This document shows positions 50,688 through 61,604 of a DNA stretch of 64,000 nucleotides, piece by piece. The notes below the pieces were generated by a model. That model ran no database searches, was not told the origin of the DNA, and worked only from the letters and a program-made list of their open reading frames with translations. Origin of the DNA: Dendrolimus kikuchii (lineage: Eukaryota > Arthropoda > Insecta > Lepidoptera > Lasiocampidae); contig CM034411.1 of assembly GCA_019925095.2 (NCBI GenBank), positions 2,763,001 through 2,827,000 of the forward strand. The letters run 5' to 3'. Made by a program: the position numbers and the translations under genes. Positions within the stretch are counted from its first letter, which is position 1. Every line of letters begins with the position of its first letter.

Positions 50688-52160
50688 GTAGTGGGGTGGT
50701 AAAGTGGGGAGTGGGGGAGGCATACTTACCTTTACTACAACCCCTAAGGTCCGGAGATCTTGAAATATTTTTTTTTTAATAAACATAACAAAAATAAGTG
50801 ATTATTTTCACTGATTTTTTCGCTAATGTTGCACGTCTATTATAGGTCTGAAATTGAAAAATCCTTTCAAAGTTAAAAAAAAAACCAGTAATCAACATAA
50901 AAAGAGCCAAAATAACCCAAAAACCAACTTAATTGGATAAAAATGAAGAAAAAACACAATAGAGCACATTTATATACACTACAAGAGTAACCATTCAAAA
51001 TGGCGACCAATAAAGACGATATTTTTTTTTACGTAATCGCATTAATTTATATTTAACCAATATTTTAAAAAAATTCAACAGTGTATTTAATAATAAAATT
51101 GATATCATTAATATACTGATTCATTGTCATATTAAAAGCCAACTTGCTAGTCGTCCACTAAATTGATAAATAAAACAAAATGTTTCATATGAGACTTTCA
51201 AGGCGTCCTAACTGTCTGTGTGTACAAAAAAAATAGTAAATGGTTACAGTCGGTTCTGGCACTCGCCGGCCACTACCGCGGCACGCTCGCTTCGCTCGCT
51301 CGGCTCATGCGCTTTGGTCTGAATATCACCTAACATAACCGACTGATTGTGTATAGAATGAATAGTAAATGGTTACCAGTCGGTTCTGGCACTCGCCGGC
51401 CGCTGCCGCGGCACGCTCGCTCGGCTCGTGCGCTTTGGTCTGAATATCACCTAACATAACCGACTGTTTGTGTATAAAATAAATAGTAAATCGAAATTAT
51501 TATAAAACACAGCACAAGTCGTCGTAAAATCAAAAATTAACAGAAGAAAGCACATTCACTCAACTACTAGAGAAAAGGAATAAAATGGCGGCAATAAAGG
51601 CGGCAAACAAAAATATTTATAAAAAAAAAATCATAGAAATATATCGATTTCCGAAAATTATATAAAATAATATATTCATTATTTCTAAATCTTGAGCTAC
51701 AAGATTTCGAATTTCTTAGTTACAAATCGATAAGTATAATAATAACGATAATGACATATCGATTAATTTATTTTTATAATCACACCTTGTTAGCCAAGCC
51801 ATTAAAAACAAAAGTGACACTAAAAGCTGTCACTTTTTAATCAATCGATTATATATGTCTAGCATGAATTTGTATTTATGCGTCAATAAATTTGAAACTT
51901 TATTTCTACATTAAAAAACAGTTTTAGTGTTACAAAAAGTTCTATTGGTTATATGTAATTCATGAGTACATTCATAAACAATTCGTGAGTACATTCATAA
52001 ACTCAAATCACTGTTTGTTATTATCAAAAGTGGCACAATTTTACAGCAAAAATAAGTGAGGTTATGTTTATAAACTAAAAAAAATTTAAAACCTCCGGAC
52101 CTTAGGGGTTGTCGTAGGGGTAAGTATACCTCCCCCCTATTCACTACGCCCACCCACAAC
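50688..52160. mobile_element. TTAA-flanked inverted-repeat element (piggyBac-like, non-autonomous)
   Basis: 1,473 bp between TTAA (50684-50687) and TTAA (52161-52164). Long inverted ends: left GTAGTGGGGTGGTAAAG ... CAACCCCTAAGGTCCGGAG, right complement GTTGTGGGTGGGCGTAG ... with the same inner block, about 80 bp in all. The interior is AT-rich and non-coding, with a doubled hairpin unit (51233-51482). TTAA duplication is diagnostic of piggyBac-type transposition; no transposase is present. Confidence 0.85.
51233..51482. repeat. Tandemly duplicated hairpin unit inside the TTAA element
   Basis: Two units (51233-51361 and 51362-51482), highly similar, each GC-rich (GGCACTCGCCGGCC, CGCGGCACGCTCGCT) and bounded by CAGTCGGTT / AACCGACTG inverted words. 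Confidence 0.85.
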
Positions 52161-52269
52161 TTAACATTTGTGTATTAGATTCTTAAGTAGCAGTCATTAA
52201 CTTAAAAAAAAAACATGACAAGAACAACTATGCTACTAAATTACTGTCACAATACATCAATGTAATATT

Positions 52270-52560
52270 TCAAAAAATTGAAAAACGCCTAGTCGACAAA
52301 ACAGGAGACCGGAAGGCTGGAGCTTACCTCGCTCAAAGGATTAGCCTCTGTATCCAGCGAGGTAATGCTGCCAGCCTTCTAGATACAATTCCCAGCGACA
52401 GTGGTCTGGTGGGGCTGGACGGGCTTTAATATAGGTTTGATTTTCATTTTAATTTTTTTACTATTGTATATATATATTTTTAACTTAGGTTCATTTATAG
52501 GATATTTTAGTTTTTGTTAATAGATGTTAGATTTAAATAAATGATTAAATTTAAAAAAAA
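52270..52560 (+). repeat. LINE F-prime 3' end
   Basis: GACCGGAAGGCTGGAGCTTA, CAGCGAGGTAATGCTGCCAG, GGTGGGGCTGGACGGGC then an AT-rich 3' UTR. The translation is like GDRKAGAYLAQRISLCIQRG. Confidence 0.72.
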
Positions 52561-52689
52561 AATGTAATAAATAAAATGTAAATAAATAAGACATCTTAAT
52601 AGGTATATTTGTGCGAGTGGATAATTTCCGAACTAGGACTAGGCTGTATTTTACAAGCTTTTATTTAACTTGCAATGGATGTAAGTTCG

Positions 52690-52955
52690 GGTGGAATCTT
52701 GCAACTTAAATTTGACCAACTTCCCGGTTTCCGATTGAGCTGAAATTTTGCACGCATATGTATATCGCGTGACAATGCAATGGTTCATGGCGCTGATCTG
52801 ATGATGGAGTCGGAAGGTGGCCATAGGAACTCCTGTACTAAACAAGATAGACCCGCCGTGTTTGGGCTCGTTTTACTTGTCTTGACTAGCACTCTGCTGC
52901 TACATGATATCCAGGAACTCAAAAGCTTGTATTTAAAAACTTTTTTAGAAAAGCT
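52690..52955 (+). repeat. Interspersed repeat family O
   Basis: Inverted relative of 44040-44340: CCGGTTTCCGATTGAGCTGA, GGAGTCGGAAGGTGGCCATA. Confidence 0.65.
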
Positions 52956-52964
52956 TATTAGAAA

Positions 52965-53430
52965 GAAAGAAAGAATTATTTTATTTAGGACAAATAAACA
53001 TGTTAACAATACTGAGTAAAATAAAAGATAACTGCATCAATATAAGTCCTAAAATTGGACCCAGACTCAGCGTAATGCTAGCTGCTAAGGCCAGCGCTGT
53101 ACTTCCGTCTGGGACCAGCAGTTAAAGTCACGGAGGACAATACAACACAAATAATATATCAAAACGGGTTATTAGACATACTTACATTGAAATGATAATA
53201 ATAAACAAATATACATAGATATATAAACATAGTGAGATACGTGAACAAAAAACAAGTATGTAAATAAAACAAACAGATTATTATATTAGTAAAAATGGTC
53301 ATAAAGCACTTGTATCATGCCTTAAGTTACTTTGTGCCTTTTGGTGTTCGCATAGGAACTTCTTAAGTGTGACCCTAAAGAGTGACACTGATGAGGCGTT
53401 TCTTATAGGTGGAGGAATGTTTTTCCAGCA
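52965..53430 (-). pseudogene. CR1-like LINE 3' end, interrupted
   Basis: (GAAA)n at left (tail), TTATTTTATTTAGGACAAAT, then complement of the 3' UTR at 30300-30735 and the ORF end (GATGAGGCGTTTCTTATAGG). Cut by the insertion at 53434. Confidence 0.72.
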
Positions 53431-53433
53431 CTT

Positions 53434-53823
53434 TTTTTTTTTCTCTTTATTTTGAAGGGACTTTTATTTACAAAAAATATGTCAGTCCCATTGTAACTTA
53501 TGATTAAAAAATCAAATTATTTCACTTAAATCTACTAACATTTGTTTGGATGCACTCGATTTTATGTCTGACAGAATACTATTAAATATTCCTATATCAA
53601 ACCTACAAAAACTTGCGCTCTTCATTACTTTATTCCTCATTTGTATAGTCCTGACACATTCTGTTAATAAGACATCCTCGACAAGGTTTCTTTGGGGACA
53701 TACTTCTACGCATAAGGTATTTAAACTTATTAAGCGGAATGTGTCCGGATCTTAATCTATGTGCTATAACCAAAAGACGTCTATTTAACTTAATAGAACG
53801 GAACCAAGGTATACGAGGAAACA
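53434..53823 (-). mobile_element. Jockey/I-like LINE 3' fragment with poly(A)
   Basis: Target duplication TCCAGCACTT (53424-53433, 53824-53833). Minus frame reads FPRIPWFRSIKLNRRLLVIA, HRLRSGHIPLNKFKYLMRR, a segment before the C-terminal zinc knuckle of jockey/I-type ORF2. The A-rich tail is at the left. Confidence 0.8.
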
Positions 53824-53833
53824 TCCAGCACTT

Positions 53834-54260
53834 AAATTAGCTTAAATTAGCATTGAAATTGCTTGAAGCTCATAGAACATTCTATAACAATATGAACGTT
53901 AGGCCAGATAATCTTTTCAAGAGTACATTAGCATTAGTAGGTAAGTGCCAGACGTGGTTTGAGAGAGAGTTTCAATGCACTTATACCATAGCACCCGTAT
54001 GCGGGGACGTGTCGAACGTTCGATAGGTATGCAACGAACATTTTAACTAAAAATAAATAGATCTAGCGACCTGGTTTCGTTCAGCTATTTATGGTGCGGT
54101 CTGCATGCAATCTTAGATTTATTAAGCGATTAATGGGCCAGGGGGAAATCGAATAGATGGTAACTTGTGCTTTAAAACCAGATTTATGGCGGTTCATCTT
54201 TATATCAACGTACGACATTAGATCAAGAGTCAAAATTTCAGTTTTCGGATTTATTCAACA
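53834..54260. other. No gene recognised
   Basis: Unique-looking DNA between two LINE insertions. Confidence 0.4.
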
Positions 54261-54275
54261 ACTATTAGCCAGTTG

Positions 54276-54578
54276 CGTGAAGGTAAGGAAAGGAATGCTC
54301 CGGTGGTTCGGGCATGATGAAAGAATGACTAAACAGATATACAATGCAAAAGTGGATGGATGCCGAAGTCGTGGAAGGCCACACGACACACCTTCCATGA
54401 TCAAGTTGATCGTGTACTAACAGAAGATGATGTCAGGAGCCTTAAGAACAGACGAGCGTGCATGATAAGAGTTATGAATGTCAAAGAAGCAAGTGAGGTG
54501 TGAAAGAATAAGCCTAAATGGCACTCTGTTGTTCGTGCCTACCCCGCAAGGGAACTGGCGTGAAGTTATGTATGTATG
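54276..54578 (+). mobile_element. (TATG)n-tailed LINE copy T10
   Basis: Target duplication TATTAGCCAGTTG at 54263-54275 and 54579-54591. It has a 15 bp internal deletion (GGGCATG joined to ATGAAAG) and a small insertion that breaks the frame. Confidence 0.9.
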
Positions 54579-54649
54579 TATTAGCCAGTTGGCGAAGTGG
54601 TTGACAACCGTGGCTATTTTGTGAATAGCCGTTAATTAATTGGCTTTCA

Positions 54650-55320
54650 CAATAGTAGAAGTACATAATGTGGCGAGGGCGTATGGGTTTCACCACGTTG
54701 GGGTTGCACTAGTACCCCTGAAGAAGTTATTGTCACCCGAGTTAGAGATACCATCGGTACTCCGTCCTGCGTTTTAAGCCAGGGCAACTGGAAAGCCGAA
54801 GCTCGACCAACTCCGCGTGCCCTGGCAGGCGAGTGCCCCTAGGGTCACATCCACTCTCGGGGGAAGCATGACTCCCGTCGTCCTCGTCTTCTATCCAGCG
54901 TGGGGCGGCTTATGAGGGAAGATAAGCACACGCGGAACACAACGCGCCCTCCTTTTGATGGCATTATTGGCGGGTGGGAGTTCTTCCCCAGGGCAGCCGA
55001 TGGTCGAAGTTTGCGCTCCGGCGCTGGCGCGTCTCCTCCTCCTACGCTCACGCTCCCACTCCATCTTCTACTATTTTTTACGAGGGGAAACCCGAATGAG
55101 AGCTATCAGCCGCGCAATGAACTAGGAAAATCGCGGCCAGTGCTTGGGCTTCGCCAGGTCGGGGAGGCACTAGCATATCTAGATGCTATTGCCATGCCAC
55201 GGTTAGAGATACCCACTAAAACCACTCAGTATTTCGTGCTTCGCCTTAATACCAGAGCTACGGATATATGGCCTAGCCTTGCCACTAGCCCCGGCAGGCG
55301 GTGGCCCATCGGCCTCATCC
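54650..55320 (+). other. GC-rich unassigned region with an open frame
   Basis: Frame 54900-55325 (141 codons): LMREDKHTRNTTRPPFDGII, GGWEFFPRAADGRS, then PVLGLRQVGEALAYLDA and RLEIPTKTTQYFVLRLNTRA. GC content well above its surroundings. Possibly an ORF1/gag-like or 5' UTR part of a LINE; I do not recognise it. Confidence 0.4.
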
Positions 55321-55599
55321 ACTGACGGGGAACTACTTTCGTCCCCCGGCAATATCAAGTTCTCTTATGCATCTGTAACGCGTTCCACAGAAGAAGAGGT
55401 GAGCGCGTGCAAAATACGTCGCTACAATAGCAACCTACTTCTACTTTCGAAGGAAATGCTGTCTGTCGTTAATTTTATCACTTCTAACGGCGTAAAATTT
55501 AAAAGATTTTTACAAACGAATGAAGATGTAATGTGCACCCAAACCATGTTAGACTTCAGAACAATGCTTTTTATGCTTGACTTCAGAAATAGCAAGTGA
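55279..55599 (+). other. Unassigned 106-codon frame
   Basis: Reads ASSTDGELLSSPGNIKFSYA, SVTRSTEEEVSACKIRRYNS, FITSNGVKFKRFLQTNEDVM to a stop at 55597-55599. The composition looks protein-like. It overlaps the preceding frame by 47 nt and abuts the Penelope-like arm. Could be retroelement ORF1. Confidence 0.4.
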
Positions 55600-55640
55600 T
55601 AAAAAATATTTTCTTAAGTTTTCGCGACTTGTATACATAA

Positions 55641-56315
55641 TAAAACTACGTTTTAACGGTTTTAAGCGCAGTAATTTTATTATTTGAAGTCTGCGATCAG
55701 TGAACACACGCTGGATTAACCCAACCACTACATCAGATTCGATAACCCGCAAATCCTCGCGAAAAAGAATCGTTTCATACCTAGAATGATGCGTGAGGCT
55801 ATTGAAATCAAAAAACACCCAAATTTCAATAGAGAAGATGGTCAGCAAGTACAACCTGTTTGGGATCCAATTATCAAAATTATTAAGACCTAAACCCAGC
55901 AAAAACTAGCTGCCAGAAGTCAAGATAGTGTGAGCTCTTTCTGCGTACAACGGAACACAAACCAACTTGACTGATAATTACTTTTATTTTTCCTTCCACC
56001 CATTTTAATATTATATAAAATTATTAGAGCTAGGCATGTTTGCTGAAGAGTTTCTTGCGCCGCTTCTTCTCTTCAGCGAAGCGATAGTAAATTAGATTAG
56101 GCTCCCATAGAGTAAATAATAACCATAAACAAAATTAAAACTGAATAATTAAAATTAACAAGTTGGCGGTAGGCTAAATAAAACTTTAACAATACTCGTT
56201 GACACTTGACATCTTTGTCTTCCGTGATCACGGCCACTGAAAAGAGGCCGAAACGTCGGAAAAAACCAAAATCAAATAAAATTACCGCACTGAAAACCGT
56301 TAAAACGTAGTTTTA
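55641..56315 (+). pseudogene. Penelope-like element fragment with both inverted arms
   Basis: Left arm TAAAACTACGTTTTAACGGT; right arm complement at 56300-56315. Frame remnants on the plus strand read PNHYIRFDNPQILAKKNRFI, PRMMREAIEIKKHPNFNRED, VWDPIIKIIKT then stop. The body continues with the GAAGCGGCGCAA-type segment in reverse. Confidence 0.72.
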
Positions 56316-56371
56316 TTCAGTGATAAAGAAGTAAGGCACGAAGGCACTATGATTTTTCTTACAGAGATAAT

Positions 56372-56517
56372 ACATACATACATAACTTCACGCCAGTTCC
56401 CTTGCGGGGTAGGCACGAACAACAGAGCGCCATTTAGGCTTATTCTTACACACCTCACTTGCTTCTTTGACATTCATAACTCTTGTCATGCACGCTCGTC
56501 TGTTCGTAAGGCTCCTG
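56372..56517 (-). mobile_element. (TATG)n-tailed LINE copy T11
   Basis: Target duplication ACAGAGATAAT at 56361-56371 and 56518-56528, perfect. 146 bp. Confidence 0.9.
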
Positions 56518-56549
56518 ACAGAGATAATGTTTTCTAATAAAGTATTTCC

Positions 56550-56705
56550 TTAAACTACAATCGGTCCAGCCAGACCAGACCGCTATCGCTGGGCAGTGTC
56601 ATAGGAGACTGGCAGCATTACCTCACCTGGATACACACACTAATCCTTTGAGGTAAGCCCCAGCCTTCCAGTGACCTGTGGCCTCGACCAGCCGTTGTTT
56701 AATGC
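56550..56705 (-). repeat. LINE F-prime 3' fragment
   Basis: GGTCCAGCCAGACCAGACCG, GGCAGCATTACCTCACCTGG, GAGGTAAGCCCCAGCCTTCC. Confidence 0.65.
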
Positions 56706-57205
56706 TAATGTACTAAAATGGTTAAACCACTTCATTTTCAGCCTGAAGTACTGTTGAAGCAGATGTTTTGGTGACGTCGATTCAGTCTGTTACGTGTCAG
56801 CAAATTACCTACATAGATGCTATTTAGTTATTCCTCGAATTCTTAGTCTGTTTTCTATATTGTGCAACGGGAGCTAGTTTGGTTGTGGCTGGTAAACGAG
56901 CAGCGATAGAAAAAAGAGAATTAGGAAGCTTTGTGTTAAGGTTTTAGCGGGTTTTTTTTTTGTATAAGTTTAGTAGACAGGCTGACGGCCCATCTGATGG
57001 AAAGCTGGAAAGCGGTTACCATTGCCTATAGACATTTGTAACACCAATAATACCAATGTGCTGTCGCTCTCTAAAGAGAGACTGGAACCTGGCCACTGAC
57101 GCCGGAACACAACTTAAGGGTGCTATGGTGGCGTAGTCTAAATTAGAGATGGTAGCCATCCAGACTAGCAAATACCCTACCACCTGGCTGTGGGTTGTTT
57201 CAAGT
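56706..57205 (-). repeat. Segment Q plus repeat C copy
   Basis: Q (56706-56955) is the inverted partner of 44505-44758. C follows at 56955-57205 (TTTAGTAGACAGGCTGACGG to ACCACCTGGCTGTGGG), A-rich end towards Q. The strand given refers to C. Confidence 0.65.
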
Positions 57206-57575
57206 ACCCAATTGCGCATCGCTAACCCCCACGTAAAATTTAGAAAGTAGTCAAAATCAGTTTTCAGAAAAAATTGCGGGTTGTATGTTTGTATATCACC
57301 TGAGTTAGCTTTTATCGATTTGTCCCGGGTTAGTGCGCTTCAACAAGCATTCGCTTCTCCGATAAGATAAAAGTTGTTATAGTTATGCTTAAGTATTGAT
57401 TGTTCTCGCTCACTTTTATTAAACTTAGTTAAGTAATTACTTTCGTTTCGCGCCGCTTTCGGTATATTTATTTTCTTTGTATACCTACACGTCAAAAGTA
57501 ATTTTCTTTTTAAAATACTTTCTAATATTTAAAGTTAGGCTTCAAACAGACTAGCAGCCCTTTGCTGTCAACAGA
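57206..57575. other. No gene recognised
   Basis: AT-rich, no coding or repeat signal noticed. Confidence 0.4.
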
Positions 57576-57585
57576 ACTAACTTCA

Positions 57586-57680
57586 GCTGTCGACAGAAGC
57601 AACTGCTACTGTCGACAGAAGCAACTGCTACTGTCGACAAAAGCAACTGCTACTGTCGACAAAAGCAACTGCTGCAGTAT
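57586..57680. repeat. 22 bp minisatellite
   Basis: About four units of GTCGACAGAAGCAACTGCTACT with a G/A change in later units (GTCGACAAAAGC). Confidence 0.85.
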
Positions 57681-58185
57681 TCGACACGCCGACTGCTGCC
57701 CACCATGTCGACAGCATTGTTGCAGTGCGCCGTGACCGTTATTGTAGTAGGGAGACAGACACAGACAGTAACAAAATGAATTTCGAGGAAGAAACACTGT
57801 TGCTTCTTCTGCTCCGTAGACGTAATTCTAAAACGCTAACTCGTAATAATATTTTACATATAATTAACTAAGCAAAATAAAACGGCACTTATAATAATTG
57901 CGGTATTATTTTGCTTTAAAGTATAACATTTTTTATTTTCAGATCGATTCCATTCGATTTATTTACGTAGTATCGATGGTTTAATAGTCTGTGCAGTACA
58001 TGACTCATAGAACGTCACTATTACGTCACCCACAACTATAACGTACGACAATTATGTCATTTCTTTCATGTGGGCTTTACTGCCAAGAAATATGTAACTT
58101 GATAGACGTGCAAACGTCAAACGTAAAACAAACGCTTGAAAACAGTATAGTTCAAATGCCACTTGTCTTCAGGACCTGATATCTT
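57681..58185. other. No gene recognised
   Basis: 57700-57830 is mixed composition. A 63-codon minus frame overlapping the minisatellite is chance. Confidence 0.4.
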
Positions 58186-58188
58186 ATA

Positions 58189-58411
58189 CATACATAACTT
58201 CACGTCAATTCCCTTGCGGGGTAGGCACGAACAACAGAGCGCCATTCAGGCTTATTCTTACACACCTCACTTGCTTCTTTGACATTCATAGCTCTTGTCA
58301 TGCACGCTCGTCTGTTCTTAAGGCTCCTGACATCACCTTCTGCTAGTACACGATCAATTTGATCATAGAAGGTGTGTCGTGGCCTTCCACGACTTCTGCA
58401 TCCATCCACTT
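58189..58411 (-). mobile_element. (TATG)n-tailed LINE copy T12
   Basis: Target duplication ATATCTTATA at 58179-58188 and 58412-58421. Minus frame 58200-58409 reads DGCRSRGRPRHTFYDQIDRV to YPARELT. Confidence 0.9.
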
Positions 58412-58859
58412 ATATCTTATAGATAAACTAATTCGACAGTTTAATAATAAAGATGACCCATTTTCTCTCAACAAAATTTAACGCGTAAGAGAGAAGTGCC
58501 AGCGGATTGAGGAGCACAAAAATAGACCATTGTCGCCGCGCTAATTTCGTACAGAGGTGTCTGCGATGACGGTCAATAATCCTGGCCTTCACTATATTGT
58601 GATGCGTTATAGCTCAGCCGCTTTAGCGCTTTCATTTATCTACCATTCTATATATGCATGGGCGCCGCCAGGACTACTTTCAGGGAGGTGCCGCTGCGTC
58701 TACACACTAATATAGTCCAACATCATGTAGCATTGAACGTACATTTAGGACGCTACGTCTCAAGACTTGGAATCGGTCTCAAGATTGAGAGATTTCCCCC
58801 ATTATAGCGAATTATTTGCGTTTGGGATATTCTTGGGGAGGCAAGAATTTTTTGGGGAA

Positions 58860-59260
58860 ATTTTTGGGAACGAAAATACTAGGAACGAAATATATAGCGT
58901 CATGTTATATAGCCTATGACACTCCCTGTTAACGTAGCTTTCCATCACTAAAATATTTTTTAAAATCGGTTTAGTAGATCAAAAGATTACCCCCTACAAC
59001 GTCACAAACTCACAAACTTTACCTCTGTAATATTAGTATAGGCTAGCGGCCAGGCGCGGTTTCAACCACGCTCTGTCCCGCTCCCGTGGTATATAGCGTT
59101 ATGTTATAAAGCCTATGACACTCCCTGTTAACGTAGCTTTCCATCAGTAAAAGAATTTTTAAAATCGGTTTAGTAGATCAAAAGATTACCCCCAACAACG
59201 TCACAAACTCACAAACTTTATCTGTTTGTAATATTAATTACCTCTTTATAATATTCGTAT
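58860..59260. repeat. Interspersed repeat in tandem, two units
   Basis: CCTATGACACTCCCTGTTAA and TCGGTTTAGTAGATCAAAAG occur in both 58900-59040 and 59100-59250. Class unknown. Confidence 0.65.
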
Positions 59261-59269
59261 AAACTAGTA

Positions 59270-59756
59270 AACCGACAAACAGACAATAAATCTAAAAAAA
59301 AATGCATCGTGTTCTCCATCGTTTATATCTATTTCAGTTGTTTACTTATTTAAATAGCTTCAATGTACAGACACGGCATGTTTAGAATTTTATAATATTA
59401 CTAGGATATGCCTGCGATTCGTTCACGCCTAAAAAAAAAACGCCTGAAATTTCCGCGGGATACCCGAGACACAAAGTGCCGCAGCATTTGAAAAAGAATG
59501 TCAACTATCGTTTGCAACCGCTCTCAGAAAAATTCCCGCTTGATTACCAGGATAAAAAGTAGCGCAAAGTTTAAGTCTAGAAATTAGCTGTTGATCAGCG
59601 AAAACCGCATCGAAATCGGCGCATTAGTTTTTATATCAATCCCGAACAAACAGACAAGAAAACTAAAAAAAATCTACATCGTTAATATCTATTCCAGTTG
59701 GGTTTTTTATTAGTTTAAATATACAGACACGGCATGTTTCGAATTTTATAATATTA
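59270..59756. repeat. Family Z repeat, two partial units
   Basis: CAGACACGGCATGTTT and TTTTATAATATTACTAG occur twice (near 59370 and 59725). Confidence 0.55.
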
Positions 59757-60159
59757 CTAGCTGACCCGGCAAACTTCGTACCGACTTAGAATCAATAAAT
59801 AAAAAACGTTGATTTCTGAACGACGGGACAAACATCAAACGTTTGACATTCAAAACCAAAAAAATGAAAAAGAATTCACTTTTAAATTTAATTTGATTTC
59901 TGAACGACTTTTAAATTTAATTGATTTCTAAACGACGGGACGAACATCAAATGTTTGACAGGTAGGAATAGTTTCTAAGGGAAATCGAAATTGTTGTTTT
60001 TACTATATTGCAAGCATTTTTTTCATATTTACTCACCTTTTAAACCTTCCCTGTATTTTCTCAAATAATTCAAAACCAAAATTAGCCAAATCAGTGCAGC
60101 CGTTTTCAAGTTTTAGCGAGACTAACGTACAGCAATTGATTTTTATTTATATAAATAGA
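59757..60159 (-). mobile_element. Helitron-like element, 403 bp
   Basis: The minus strand starts TCTATTTATATAAATAAAAA after A and ends GGGTCAGCTAG before T. Confidence 0.7.
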
Positions 60160-60164
60160 TAGAT

Positions 60165-60490
60165 GAGCCTAAAGTGCGTGACTAAACAATATAAAACAGC
60201 AGACGGTCGTTGCCCCCGCCACTATTAAGGTACAAACTCCACTTCAGTCATTACGGCCGGCTTTGATCTCCAATAATTTCTGTTCAAGTAGTAGTAATAA
60301 ATAAGCGAAACATATTTTTATTGTTATTGCTGCAATCAATTTGGGTAACGTATTAATTCAGGGGCTGATTCCTTGGTAAAAACCCCTTCCAATTTTATAA
60401 CCGCTTTTATACATCAACAGTTTGCTGCGTAGTAAAGGTTTTCCCTGTAAAATTATATCTACTCAGTGACGCTCACGTTTGTACTATAGT
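60165..60490. other. No gene recognised
   Basis: Nothing supportable in this stretch. Confidence 0.4.
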
Positions 60491-60494
60491 GTAT

Positions 60495-60995
60495 TGCTAC
60501 AATCTAGGCCCCGACAAAAAAACAAATTCCACCTGCACATCTCTAAAAACACATTTTATTCCCCATCGGCATTTGAACTAATTGTCTTTTATGATCGTCT
60601 TCTTTTGTTTACTTATTTATTGGCATACGTTTCTAGAGAACAGTCTATTTTTTATTGTAATCATTTACGGCCGCTTAAGGCTGCCTCATTAGCCAGGTGT
60701 TATGGATTTTAAAGTACAAGCTGATTCTAGGAAATTCGGTCCAGTATAAAACGATGGCCTGATTGAGGGAGGAGGGCAGTTCAGCGACAACTACGGTCAA
60801 GGCGTGACGTGTGTACAATCGGGAACCTCATAGTGACGGACTTTGCGCGTTTTATTGAATTACGCTCTTCTGCATTACGTTTGGATTTGTTGTGTTCGGT
60901 TATATTTGTACCTGTGTTATAAGTGTTTGTATAGTTCTAATAAACTCTATAATAATTCCAACGGCATTTTAATTCGAGTCTCGCAACTCCTAATA
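60495..60995 (+). mobile_element. Solo LTR, 501 bp
   Basis: Target duplication GTAT (60491-60494, 60996-60999). Contains CAGTATAAAACGATGG (TATA) and CTAATAAACTCTATAATAAT. More diverged at its ends than 25830-26268. Confidence 0.8.
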
Positions 60996-61004
60996 GTATC
61001 ATCT

Positions 61005-61145
61005 CTGGCTCGAGCCTTAGGGTCCTGAGGCCACGAGCCTCTACAAAGAGCTATCAAAATAATTCATCAACTTCGGTGATCAGATGACTGGTGCCTATCT
61101 CGGAGAACGTATCACTATGGCAATCCAGGAAACGTATCCAGCCTT
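61005..61145 (+). repeat. LINE F fragment
   Basis: AGGGTCCTGAGGCCACGAGC, GGTGATCAGATGACTGGTGC, TATGGCAATCCAGG. Confidence 0.65.
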
Positions 61146-61437
61146 ATAGGCACCAAGAGAATAGATAAAAATAGAATCATAAAACAAATCTATGACAACA
61201 CTGTGAATGGTAGAGTTGATGTCGGTAGACCGCGACGTACACACCATCATCAAATATCAGAAGTATTAAAGAGAGGTCAGGTAAAAAGCATCTCAAATAA
61301 ACGTCCATGTAGGTATAAAGAGGTTAATGAAAGTAGATGAAGCGATAGTTTTTTGCCAAGATCATCGCAAGTGGAGATTCGTAGTCTGCCTACCTCGAGA
61401 GGAAACGAGCGTCATATTTATGTATTTATGTATGTAA
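61146..61437 (+). mobile_element. LINE family 2 copy
   Basis: Reads RIIKQIYDNTVNGRVDVGRP, RRTHHHQISEVLKRGQVKSI, ends GAGAGGAAACGAGCG plus TATG-like tail. Same family as 10107-10614. Confidence 0.7.
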
Positions 61438-61604
61438 CTATAAGAAAATTAGTTGATATTTGATTTGAAAATACTGTGCCGCCTTCTGCAGCTAATCTGG
61501 GGATCAATTACTATCTCATCAATATCGCTAGACACTATCGTCTCAATTGTAGGTTTGCCTGATTTCAGTATTCTACCAATTCCACTCTATCTTTATAAAT
61601 ATTA

